From JAPWJZ01 sp041287865 (GTDB lineage: Bacteria; Pseudomonadota; Alphaproteobacteria; Micavibrionales; UBA2020): a stretch of 64,000 nt of DNA. Below the pieces are notes generated by a model. The model was not told the DNA's origin. It saw only the letters and a program-made list of their open reading frames with translations, and ran no database searches. Positions 16,654 through 24,019 of the stretch are shown one piece after another. Made by a program: the position numbers and the translations under genes. Location: assembly GCA_041287865.1 (NCBI GenBank), contig JBGGMV010000036.1:1-64000 (forward strand), written 5' to 3'. The first letter of the stretch is position 1. Each line of letters opens with the position of its first letter.

Positions 16654-17415
16654 ATGGCTTCAGGCTACGGCAAGAAATCTTTTGGCGATAAAGCCAAAGG
16701 CGCGCTGCGCAGGGTTTTCATCCTCTCCGCAATGGGCGGCATTTTCCTCGGCGGCCCGGCTTACTACAAGTACGGCACGGTTCATGAAGCCGAATTCAAG
16801 GTCAAGGAAGTCAAGGAACAGTACAAAGGCTACGACCAGAAGAAGGGCCGTTCCATCTACGAAACCCGCATCATCACCGACAAGGGCCTGGTGCTGAAGA
16901 ACGAAAACTCGCTCTTCCACGCGAAGTTCAATTCGCAGGACATCACCGACCAGCTGAAGGAAGGCCGCGAAAGCTATTCCTACTACAGCTACTACGGCAA
17001 CGAAGACAGCGGCAAAAAGAAAGACGAGCCGAAGGCCGAAGACAAAGTCTGGCGCATCAAATACTACGGCGCGCGCATCGACATTCCCTTCATCCACACG
17101 CAGCAGAACATCATCTCTGTGCAAGAGGTGACGGGCGAAGAACTCGCCGCCCGCCAGAAGGCCGCGCAGGAAGCCCGCCGCCAGCAGCAGCAGGGCCAGC
17201 AACAAGGTCAGCAGCAGAACCAGCAGGGCACCGTTGTGCAGCCCGGGCAGACCGCGCCCTCCGGCGCGCTGTCGGGCACCATGATCACGTTCGAAACCGT
17301 GGTCGATGGCCAGAAGATCCAGATGACCGTGCCGATCGAGGCCGCGAACAAGATCACCGTCAACAAAGTGACGCCCCTTGTTCCGCAGGCCGCTCCGAAA
17401 GGCCCGGGCGGTTAA
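16654..17415 (+). CDS. Membrane-anchored protein with a DUF1523-like domain and Gln-rich linker
   Basis: A 253-residue protein. One membrane helix lies at residues 20-38. A domain at about residues 45-155 resembles the alphaproteobacterial DUF1523 pattern: an early VKEVK, a middle LVLKNENSLFHAKFNSQDI, and a final WRIKYYGARIDIPFIHTQQNIISV. Residues 172-192 form a Gln/Gly linker, followed by a small beta-rich tail (ITFETVVDGQKIQMTVPI). The ATG at 16654 has a GGGAG SD. The AT-rich leader of about 100 bases probably holds its promoter. Family assignment is from memory and tentative. Confidence 0.6.
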   Translation: MASGYGKKSFGDKAKGALRRVFILSAMGGIFLGGPAYYKYGTVHEAEFKVKEVKEQYKGYDQKKGRSIYETRIITDKGLVLKNENSLFHAKFNSQDITDQLKEGRESYSYYSYYGNEDSGKKKDEPKAEDKVWRIKYYGARIDIPFIHTQQNIISVQEVTGEELAARQKAAQEARRQQQQGQQQGQQQNQQGTVVQPGQTAPSGALSGTMITFETVVDGQKIQMTVPIEAANKITVNKVTPLVPQAAPKGPGG

Positions 17416-17454
17416 TACAAATTCGGGGTAACTACCCAGGATTTCAGGGAAAGA

Positions 17455-17485
17455 AAGCCGCCCCCTCAACCGGGCGGCTTTTTCC
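17455..17485 (+). terminator. Rho-independent terminator
   Basis: The stem AAGCCGCCC pairs with GGGCGGCTT around a short loop and runs directly into TTTTT (17478-17483). It ends the transcript of the DUF1523-like gene 40 bases after its stop. Confidence 0.85.
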
Positions 17486-17514
17486 TGTTTGAAATCAGCC
17501 TTTTAGATACCGGA

Positions 17515-17543
17515 TTGCCAAGGTTACGGTAATTGGGTATGTA
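17515..17543 (+). promoter_or_regulatory. Candidate promoter of the paralogue cluster
   Basis: TTGCCA at 17515-17520 and TATGTA at 17538-17543 are 17 bases apart. The second element is part of the inverted repeat GGGTAT-GTAAA-ATACCC (17535-17551), immediately before the ATG at 17552. The core GTATGTAAAATAC recurs exactly before the ankyrin gene (22993-23005). Confidence 0.5.
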
Positions 17544-17551
17544 AAATACCC

Positions 17552-18148
17552 ATGAAGACCATCAAAGAACAATATGATGAAGCCGCCAAGAAACTGGCGT
17601 CGACGCTGGAACGGCGCGACGCCGACAAGCAGCTGGCGAAATTGCAGGCGGCCGTGCAGGCTTTCCGCGACGAGGGCTTCGCGATGTCAATGGAAGTGCG
17701 CCCCGACAAGATCGGCAATACCGTTTTCAGCGAAGACTACGGCCAGAAAATAATGTTCAACGGCGAAGTGCAGGCCGAAGGCCAGCGCGTCGCCTTCGCC
17801 ATCCTGAAAACCTCCGATGCTTACGCCGACATGTACTTCCGGATGTCGTGGGGCGAGGAGACGCGGCTCCATGCCGCCTTCACCTTCAGCAGCCAGCAGA
17901 GCCCGCCCGGCTGGATTCCCAAATCCGTTTACATCGCGGGCGTTCCGGACGAGACAGACGAATACGGCGACGATCCCGCGCCTCTGCCCGCCGTCAAGCC
18001 GCTGGAAGTTGCTTTCCGCGAGGTGCTGGTGAACGTGCTGGCGAAGGCCACCGCCGCCGCTCAATATAATATCTCGCCCGATGAGGGCACCAGCAAAAGC
18101 TTCAAGGTTCCCGCGCAGATAAAACTGTCGAAGGGAAGCGCGCCATGA
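17552..18148 (+). CDS. Hypothetical protein, tandem paralogue family member 1
   Basis: A 198-residue soluble acidic protein. The plan is shared with the next three genes: an N-terminal amphipathic helix (IKEQYDEAAKKLA), then AFRDEGFAMSMEVRPD, an NGEVQAEGQRVAF hairpin, a DMYFRMSW strand, a variable middle, a helix with LVNVLAKA, and the closing FKVPAQIKL. I know no named family with this pattern. The ATG at 17552 follows the promoter repeat so closely that the leader is very short. Its stop overlaps the next start by 4 bases (ATGA). Confidence 0.7.
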   Translation: MKTIKEQYDEAAKKLASTLERRDADKQLAKLQAAVQAFRDEGFAMSMEVRPDKIGNTVFSEDYGQKIMFNGEVQAEGQRVAFAILKTSDAYADMYFRMSWGEETRLHAAFTFSSQQSPPGWIPKSVYIAGVPDETDEYGDDPAPLPAVKPLEVAFREVLVNVLAKATAAAQYNISPDEGTSKSFKVPAQIKLSKGSAP

Positions 18149-18771
18149 AGGACGGCATTATCCGCAAGCGTTTCAACAACGCCGTCAAGGAACAATCGGC
18201 GCTGCCCGAGGGCAAGAATACCCTGCGCATCCTTGGCGCGCTGAAGGAAGTCACGCAGGCGCTGCGCGACGAAGGCTTCGATGCGCGGCTCTCCACGCGC
18301 TACGGCACGACCGGCCTCGACGACAGCTTCAGCGAAGAAAACACCGACCGCGCCCATGCCAACGGCGACGTGAAGCTTTCCGGCGAAACGTTGAACTTCA
18401 TGCTCTGGGATGACGGTTACGAGGGTGGCGATATGTACTTCCGCATCAACTGGCAGGGCGCGAATATCATCACCGTTACCTCGACCTGGGACGACAACAA
18501 AAGGCGCTGGGATGACAGCTTTGAAAACCAATACGACGAAGAAGAAGACCAGGAAGACAGCGACTGGGACGCGGAGGAGCAGGAAGACAGCGCTCCCGCC
18601 AAGCCCGCCAAAAAAGTCACGCTGGAAGGCAAGATCGCCGACGCGCTGATCGAGGTGCTGGCCAAGGTCGACCTTGCCCAGCGCCACACCGTCACCGGCG
18701 AGGAAGAGCTGGATAAAACATTCAGGGTGCCCGCGCAGATCAAGCTGGCCCCGCCGAAAGGCACGCCGTGA
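18145..18771 (+). CDS. Hypothetical protein, tandem paralogue family member 2
   Basis: A 208-residue protein clearly related to member 1: ALRDEGFDARLSTR, NGDVKLSGETLNFM, DMYFRINW and FRVPAQIKL align in the same order and spacing. It differs by an insertion at residues 125-155 made almost wholly of Asp and Glu (DEEEDQEDSDWDAEEQED), which is probably disordered. The start overlaps member 1 by ATGA and its end overlaps member 3 by GTGA, so the three are translationally coupled. Confidence 0.7.
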   Translation: MKDGIIRKRFNNAVKEQSALPEGKNTLRILGALKEVTQALRDEGFDARLSTRYGTTGLDDSFSEENTDRAHANGDVKLSGETLNFMLWDDGYEGGDMYFRINWQGANIITVTSTWDDNKRRWDDSFENQYDEEEDQEDSDWDAEEQEDSAPAKPAKKVTLEGKIADALIEVLAKVDLAQRHTVTGEEELDKTFRVPAQIKLAPPKGTP

Positions 18772-19268
18772 AGGACGACAGTTTCCGCGAACAGTTCGAC
18801 AAGGTAGCGAAGGAGATGGGCGAAAGCCGCCGCAACCGCATGCTGCTGCGCGTGCTGGAAATTCTGCGCAGCGCCGTGCAGGACATGCAGGACAACGGCT
18901 ATCCGGTGACGCTGGATTTCCGCCTGCGCGACAGCAACGGGCCGATGCACCTGACGGCGGAGGAACGCCGGCAAAGCGCCGTCAACGGCTCCATCCGGTT
19001 TGGCGAAGGCGGGCCGCCGCTGGAATTTTTCTGCCAGCAGCATTACGCCGAGAGCGTCAACTTCAAGGCCTATATCGGCACGCAGGAAGTCATCAGCCAG
19101 CATGCCTATGGCGAAGACCTCGTGCATATGCAGCAGGGCATCTTGCGCGGGTTGATGGCGGTGCAGGCGGAGCACGAGATGATCAGCAAATTCAACCTCG
19201 GCGACCGTAACGGCAAGGCCGCCATGATCGGCAAAAGCGTCCTGCCCAAGCCGCCTTCAAAACCTTAA
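18768..19268 (+). CDS. Hypothetical protein, tandem paralogue family member 3
   Basis: A 166-residue shorter relative. The N-terminal helix FREQFDKVAKEMG, then DMQDNGYPVTLDFRLRD, NGSIRFGEGG and VNFKAYIG match the shared plan. The C-terminal closing strand is replaced by a Lys/Pro-rich tail. It starts with GTG at 18768, overlapping the stop of member 2. A gap of 90 bases with its own promoter separates it from member 4. Confidence 0.65.
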   Translation: MKDDSFREQFDKVAKEMGESRRNRMLLRVLEILRSAVQDMQDNGYPVTLDFRLRDSNGPMHLTAEERRQSAVNGSIRFGEGGPPLEFFCQQHYAESVNFKAYIGTQEVISQHAYGEDLVHMQQGILRGLMAVQAEHEMISKFNLGDRNGKAAMIGKSVLPKPPSKP

Positions 19269-19302
19269 ATCATTGATTTCATTGCGAACATGAATGGGGT
19301 AC

Positions 19303-19331
19303 TTGCGAACCTCCACCCTTTGGTGTATTAT
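19303..19331 (+). promoter_or_regulatory. Candidate promoter before paralogue member 4
   Basis: TTGCGA at 19303-19308 and TATTAT at 19326-19331 are 17 bases apart. The region also contains CCCTTTGGT and, overlapping the -10, ATGTAAAACAT; both are shared with the promoter of the ankyrin gene. Confidence 0.55.
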
Positions 19332-19358
19332 GTAAAACATCAAACAGGGGGAATTATC

Positions 19359-19898
19359 ATGGCTGCCGATATCATGGAGACGTTCAGGACGAGTGCCGCA
19401 ACACATACCAACAAGATCGGGGAAGATCTGGACGGGCTGACCGCGCGCATCGCCCGAGAGGTGGTGGGCACGCTGAAAGATAACGGCCTCGATGTCGCGC
19501 TCGATATGCGCCCGGGCGGTCACGGCTGCCCGCGCAGCGTGATGAAGGACAACTATTCCATCGTCGTCAACGGCACGATCATGTTCGACGGCCTGCCGGT
19601 CATCGTCACGGCAGGGTATGTGCCGACAAAAGAACCGGGCCGCTCCGACAAGCACATGCGCCTTCATCTTGGCGCCGGCTGCGTCGCGGATATCAAGCTC
19701 GAGTGCGACTATAGCAAGGACAAAGACAGGTGGCGCGCCATGTATAACAGCGGCGACATCAAGACCGAATTCGCGGCGGCGCTGGGCCGCGTGCGGGCGA
19801 GCAATACTTTCATCAACGAAGCCGACCTCGCGCCCTCCGCCGCGCGCATCGAGGTCACGTCGCCGCTGAAACTCAAGAAACCGGCCGCGACGGCATGA
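19359..19898 (+). CDS. Hypothetical protein, tandem paralogue family member 4
   Basis: A 179-residue protein starting at the ATG at 19359, which has a GGGGGA SD; an in-frame ATG at 19290 lies before the promoter and is rejected. It keeps the family plan: METFRTSAA helix, TLKDNGLDVALDMRPG, NGTIMFDGLPVIV, HMRLHLGAG, and a final IEVTSPLKLKK that matches the VPAQIKL ending. The next gene overlaps by ATGA. Confidence 0.65.
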   Translation: MAADIMETFRTSAATHTNKIGEDLDGLTARIAREVVGTLKDNGLDVALDMRPGGHGCPRSVMKDNYSIVVNGTIMFDGLPVIVTAGYVPTKEPGRSDKHMRLHLGAGCVADIKLECDYSKDKDRWRAMYNSGDIKTEFAAALGRVRASNTFINEADLAPSAARIEVTSPLKLKKPAATA

Positions 19899-20623
19899 CG
19901 GGCGAAAAGAAAATCTCGCTGAACTTCAAGACCGTCAGCAGCGGCGATATCGTCGCCATGGCGCTGGACACCATGGTTTCGGGCGGGCTGGTGCCGGGCC
20001 TTGCCGCGCTCGACGCCGCGCGCCAGCTGTCGTCGCTCGACGAAATGAAGGCGGCGATCGCCGCCGACCGCGCGACACTGGGTGCAATGCCCGATTACAA
20101 GGCCATGGCTGACGACAAAGATAACTGGATGGACCACTACGGCAAATTGTCGGAAGAAACGAAAACCTTCTGGGGCGATATCGGCAAGAAAGAAAAGGCG
20201 CTGGAGCAGCTGAAATTCCAGCTCTACCTGTCATCCCCGCACAAGGAAGTGCGCGACGCGATGCTACCGTTTGTGGATGAACTGATCGACAAGGAAATCA
20301 CCCAGCGCAATACCGGCAAGGTGACGACGTCCTACTGGCAGGACTTGTTATACCTGTCGACCTTCGGCGGCAAGATCACGCGCGAGCGCCCCGACGCCTG
20401 GGGCATCGCCTATGAATTCAACGTCACCTCAAGCACCGGCTATAAACCGGCCGTGCCCTTCAACCCGATGGAAAGCCTCTATGAAGCCGGCATGCTGAAA
20501 CAATACGGCGAAGAACAGAAGGGCAGCAACCTCAGCCCCATCGGCGCCGCGGTCCTGTACCGGCTAAACGAACTGCACGGCCAGCCGAAGGTGCAGGCGA
20601 ATTATCCGAAGCTTTCAGTTTAA
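19895..20623 (+). CDS. Hypothetical helical protein coupled to the paralogue cluster
   Basis: A 242-residue soluble protein, not obviously a member of the four-gene family. The first 115 residues look helical and charged, and the second half contains WQDLLYLSTFGGKITRERPDAWGIAYEF and ends LSPIGAAVLYRLNELHG, which resembles a small winged or HTH-like fold but is not convincing. Its ATG overlaps the stop of member 4. It converges with the minus-strand gene, overlapping it by 4 bases. Confidence 0.6.
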   Translation: MTGEKKISLNFKTVSSGDIVAMALDTMVSGGLVPGLAALDAARQLSSLDEMKAAIAADRATLGAMPDYKAMADDKDNWMDHYGKLSEETKTFWGDIGKKEKALEQLKFQLYLSSPHKEVRDAMLPFVDELIDKEITQRNTGKVTTSYWQDLLYLSTFGGKITRERPDAWGIAYEFNVTSSTGYKPAVPFNPMESLYEAGMLKQYGEEQKGSNLSPIGAAVLYRLNELHGQPKVQANYPKLSV

Positions 20624-21480
20624 GGGGCAGAAATAAAACGCCGCTCTAGCGTTTCCTTGGACGTTCGGGCTTCTGTCTTACCGTCGTCCTCTTTGATCTC
20701 GATCTTCGTCACCTTTGTCCGCCGGTTAACGATGCCGTCGGAATCGGTTGCAAATTCCACCGACACCGTGCCTGAAACAGCTTCCTTCTCCCGCGCCTCA
20801 AGCGCGTCTTCAAGTGACACCGGCTTCCGCATCAACTCGCCTGTGGCGACATCGGCTTCGGCGCGGGCGCGGCGGACGGCTGCGGGGTTCACGGGCATCT
20901 CGGCGGAAAAAACAATGTCATCAAGCCCGTTTATTTTCTTCGCAAGCTTTGCGGGTTCGAGCGCGTCGGGGTCGCTGTAAGGCGCGCCCTCGTCAAGGCG
21001 GTCAGGGCCCAGGTCGAACATGTCGATTTTCTTGAGCACCGATTGCGGATCGCATTCGATGCGAAAGGCATTCCATGTGAATATCATGCGCCCGCAGGCG
21101 GCGCGCTCCAGCTTGGCGGCTTTGAGCCATATATCCACGCGCGCTTCGAGCTCGGGCGCATTCAGCAGCTGCAGAGCCCCCTCTGAGGGTTTGAAAACCC
21201 GCGCGGGGAATTGCCACTGGCGCTCCCGCGCCTTGGCGGGTGTGTCCTTCGGCAGGTCGTATTCGAGTTCTACGCCGCCATCCCGCAGGGCAATCACCTT
21301 TTCGACAATCATGCCCCCGCCGCCGGAGCTTCCGGAGCTGCCGTCGCTTTTGTAGGAAGAAGAGGTTTTTTGCGTTATCTCGTAAGTATCGCCGGCTTTG
21401 GGCGCGGCAATTGCGACCAGCGGCAGCAACAGGCCGCAGAGAAAGACCGGCAGCGCGCGGCGCAGTATGGGGTTAGCCAA
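20620..21480 (-). CDS. Secreted hypothetical protein downstream of glutaryl-CoA dehydrogenase
   Basis: A 286-residue protein with a signal peptide (PVFLCGLLLPLVAIAA, cleavage near residue 26). A Ser/Gly-rich linker follows (residues 41-56), then a beta-rich domain with CGRMIFTWNAFRIEC, whose two Cys probably pair, and a charged C-terminal half. The start is TTG at 21480, overlapping the glutaryl-CoA dehydrogenase stop by 8 bases; no ATG or GTG would keep the signal peptide. It is probably periplasmic, with unknown role. Confidence 0.6.
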   Translation of the reverse strand: MANPILRRALPVFLCGLLLPLVAIAAPKAGDTYEITQKTSSSYKSDGSSGSSGGGGMIVEKVIALRDGGVELEYDLPKDTPAKARERQWQFPARVFKPSEGALQLLNAPELEARVDIWLKAAKLERAACGRMIFTWNAFRIECDPQSVLKKIDMFDLGPDRLDEGAPYSDPDALEPAKLAKKINGLDDIVFSAEMPVNPAAVRRARAEADVATGELMRKPVSLEDALEAREKEAVSGTVSVEFATDSDGIVNRRTKVTKIEIKEDDGKTEARTSKETLERRFISAP

Positions 21481-22702
21481 AAGCCTGAATCCCCGTCATC
21501 GCGCGGCCCAGGATGAGCGCATGGATGTCATGCGTGCCTTCGTAGGTATTCACGGCCTCGAGGTTCATGACATGGCGGATGATGTGGAATTCGTCGGCGA
21601 CGCCGTTGCCGCCGTGGATGTCGCGGGCGATGCGGGCGATTTCCAGCGCCTTACCGCAGTTGTTGCGCTTCATGATCGAAATGGCTTCGGGTGCCGCGCG
21701 TTCCTCGTCCTTCAGGCGGCCCAAGCGGAGCGCGCCCTGCAGGCCCAGCGAAATTTCGGTCAGCATGTTTGCGAGCTTCAGTTGCACCAGCTGGTTCGCG
21801 GCCAGCGGGCGGTTGAAGACGATGCGGTCGAGCGCATACTGGCGGGAGGCATGCATGCAAAACTCGGCTGCACCCAGCGCGCCCCACGAAATGCCATAGC
21901 GCGCATTGTTAAGGCAGGAGAAGGGGCCCGTCAGCCCTTTAACTTCAGGGAACTTGTTTTCTTCCGGCACGAAAACATCGTCCATGACGATTTCGCCGGT
22001 GATGGAGGCGCGGAGAGAGAACTTGCCCTCGATCTTCGGCGCGCTCAACCCCTTCATGCCTTTTTCAAGCACGAAGCCGCGGATATCGCCTGCGTCGTCC
22101 TTGGCCCAGACCACAAACACATCCGCGATGGGCGAATTGGTGATCCACATCTTGGTGCCTTTGAGGATATAGCCGCCCTTGGTTTTGGTCGCGCGCGACG
22201 CCATCGAGGCAGGGTCGGAGCCCGCATTGGGCTCCGTCAGGCCGAAGCAGCCGACCCATTCGCCGGTTGCGAGTTTCGGCAGGTATTTCTGTTTCTGCTC
22301 TTCGGTGCCGAAGGCATAGATGGGATACATCACCAGCGACGATTGCACCGACATGGCGGAGCGGTAACCGCTGTCCACGCGTTCAACCTCGCGCGCGATC
22401 AGGCCGTAGGAAACGTAATTCGTGCCCGCACAGCCGTATCCGTGCAGCGTGGAACCCAGCAGGCCCAGCGCGCCCATTTCAGTCATTATCTCGCGGTGGA
22501 AAATTTCGTGGCGGTTGGCCTCCAGCACGCGGGGCATCAATTTATCCTGGCAATAGCTGCGCGCGCTGTCGCGGATCATGCGCTCTTCGTCCGTCAGCTG
22601 GTCGTCCAGCAGCAGGGCGTCATCCCATTTGAAGGTGGGCTTGAGTTTCGATTTATCGAGCTTCTTTTCCATGGGTTTGCTTACTGCTGCTTGAGCTGTC
22701 AT
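21473..22702 (-). CDS. gcdH: Glutaryl-CoA dehydrogenase (FAD acyl-CoA dehydrogenase)
   Basis: Oxidatively decarboxylates glutaryl-CoA to crotonyl-CoA in lysine and tryptophan breakdown. The 409-residue product has the acyl-CoA dehydrogenase signatures: FGLTEPNAGSDPASM, KMWITNSPIADVFVVWA and the C-terminal NTYEGTHDIHALILGRAMTGIQAFG, where the Glu in YEGTHD is the catalytic base. The ending GRAMTGIQAF is typical of GcdH. ATG 22702 has an AGGA SD; the open frame upstream of it is non-coding. It may complete degradation of products from the kynurenine operon near the window end, though the genes are 37 kb apart. Confidence 0.92.
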   Translation of the reverse strand: MTAQAAVSKPMEKKLDKSKLKPTFKWDDALLLDDQLTDEERMIRDSARSYCQDKLMPRVLEANRHEIFHREIMTEMGALGLLGSTLHGYGCAGTNYVSYGLIAREVERVDSGYRSAMSVQSSLVMYPIYAFGTEEQKQKYLPKLATGEWVGCFGLTEPNAGSDPASMASRATKTKGGYILKGTKMWITNSPIADVFVVWAKDDAGDIRGFVLEKGMKGLSAPKIEGKFSLRASITGEIVMDDVFVPEENKFPEVKGLTGPFSCLNNARYGISWGALGAAEFCMHASRQYALDRIVFNRPLAANQLVQLKLANMLTEISLGLQGALRLGRLKDEERAAPEAISIMKRNNCGKALEIARIARDIHGGNGVADEFHIIRHVMNLEAVNTYEGTHDIHALILGRAMTGIQAFG

Positions 22703-22735
22703 GTGTTTGATCCTAATATCTGTATGGGGGGAAAT

Positions 22736-22939
22736 ATGGCAGAAATCCTCAAGGGACGCGAGGTCATTTTCGAATACCGGCAGGTGGGCAATATCATGCG
22801 CGTCACCGCCATGGATACCGCCACCATGACCGAAATCGTCCTGCAATGCCCCGTGAACGCCGGCGAAGCCGCCTTTCAGAAAAACGCGCTGATGCGCCTT
22901 GAATACGTGCTGAAGAAGAAAGGCATTATCAAGGAGTAA
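22736..22939 (+). CDS. Small conserved alphaproteobacterial-type protein
   Basis: A 67-residue protein beginning MAEILKGREVIFEYRQVG, with VTAMDTATMTEI, CPVNAGEAAFQKNAL and RLEYVLKKKGIIKE. This pattern resembles the small DUF6898 proteins of alphaproteobacteria; that name is from memory. The SD GGGGGG lies just before the ATG. It is divergent from gcdH with only 33 bases between the starts. Role unknown. Confidence 0.65.
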   Translation: MAEILKGREVIFEYRQVGNIMRVTAMDTATMTEIVLQCPVNAGEAAFQKNALMRLEYVLKKKGIIKE

Positions 22940-22970
22940 CGGCCTTGATTATGGCAATATTCAAGCCGCA

Positions 22971-22999
22971 TTGACCTCGCCCCTTTGGTATCGTATGTA
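22971..22999 (+). promoter_or_regulatory. Candidate promoter of the ankyrin gene
   Basis: TTGACC at 22971-22976 and TATGTA at 22994-22999 are 17 bases apart. The 13-mer GTATGTAAAATAC (22993-23005), itself an inverted repeat, is identical to the one before the paralogue cluster, and CCCTTTGGT is shared with the promoter at 19303. Confidence 0.55.
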
Positions 23000-23022
23000 A
23001 AATACATTCCAAAGGATTTTAC

Positions 23023-24018
23023 ATGGGTACCAACCCGCAACTCGACCTCCAGCTGCTGTCGCACGCCATGACGGGCGACCTGAATTCCATGCGCTCCGTG
23101 CTGGCGCAGGGGGCCGATCCTGCCGCGCGCGATAGCAACGGGCAGACGGCGCTGCATACCGTCATGCGCAACGAAACCTATCACCTGCGCTACACCGAAA
23201 AGGGGCGGGAGATCGCCTCGATGCTGCTCAACCGCGGCGTCGACGTGAACGTGCGCGACAACAAGGGCCTGACGCCGCTGCATTGCATCACGACGCTGGA
23301 GGGCTGGCACTGCAAATACCGGCTCGACGACATGATGAATTATTACGGCGCGGATATCGAGGCCCGCGACAACGCGGGCCGCACGCCGCTGTTCCACACG
23401 CTCGACAGCGGCAAGACCGACGCGCTGCAGTATTTCATCGGCGCGGGCGCGAAAGTGAACGTAGCCGATAACGACGGCGTGACGCCGCTGCACCTCGCCG
23501 CCGCCAAGCGCGATGCCGAGCATATCAAGCACCTGCTGAACGCCGGCGCCGATCTGAACGCCGTGACGAAAGACGGCAAGACCGTCTGGGATTTCGCCAT
23601 CGACGCCAACAAGGATTATCAGGCCCAATGGCTGAAGGCCGAAGCGAAGAAGCAGCGCGAGGAAGCGGAAAAGAAAGCCGCTGCCGCCCGCCAGAAACAG
23701 GAACAAGAAAAACCGCGCGACCCGTGGAAACTGCTCTCGCCCGACCGCGTCGCCCTGTCGCATCATGAATCCGCGATCGGCTACAAGCTGACCGAAGTGT
23801 TCAATTTCAACGCCCGCACCTATACGCATATCACGCAGAACCTGCACACCAAGGCCGAAGCCGTAACGGTGAAAACCTTCGACGAATTCAGCGACCGCAC
23901 GCCGCTCGAAAAGGCGCATGCGGAACTGGAACGGCTGGGCGGAGATGCGGAACGCGCAGTGATTTACGGGCCGCTGGTCGAAAAACCGCGCCCGGCGGGA
24001 TTGAAGCTTCCGAAATAA
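23023..24018 (+). CDS. Ankyrin-repeat protein with a unique C-terminal domain
   Basis: A 331-residue cytoplasmic protein. Residues 5-200 hold about five ankyrin repeats; clear units include DSNGQTALHTVMRN, DNKGLTPLHCITT, DNAGRTPLFHTLDS and DNDGVTPLHLAAAKRD. A charged helix (residues 205-235) leads to a C-terminal domain with LSPDRVALSHHESAIGYKLTEVFNFNARTY, which I do not recognise. No signal peptide is present, so any export would need a dedicated system. The SD AAAGGA precedes the ATG. Confidence 0.85.
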   Translation: MGTNPQLDLQLLSHAMTGDLNSMRSVLAQGADPAARDSNGQTALHTVMRNETYHLRYTEKGREIASMLLNRGVDVNVRDNKGLTPLHCITTLEGWHCKYRLDDMMNYYGADIEARDNAGRTPLFHTLDSGKTDALQYFIGAGAKVNVADNDGVTPLHLAAAKRDAEHIKHLLNAGADLNAVTKDGKTVWDFAIDANKDYQAQWLKAEAKKQREEAEKKAAAARQKQEQEKPRDPWKLLSPDRVALSHHESAIGYKLTEVFNFNARTYTHITQNLHTKAEAVTVKTFDEFSDRTPLEKAHAELERLGGDAERAVIYGPLVEKPRPAGLKLPK

Positions 24019-24019
24019 T

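Noticed and set aside
21398..22735. Long plus-strand frame leading into the small gene at 22736
   Set aside because: It is antisense to glutaryl-CoA dehydrogenase. Only the last 67 codons follow an SD and a divergent promoter region and look like a conserved protein.
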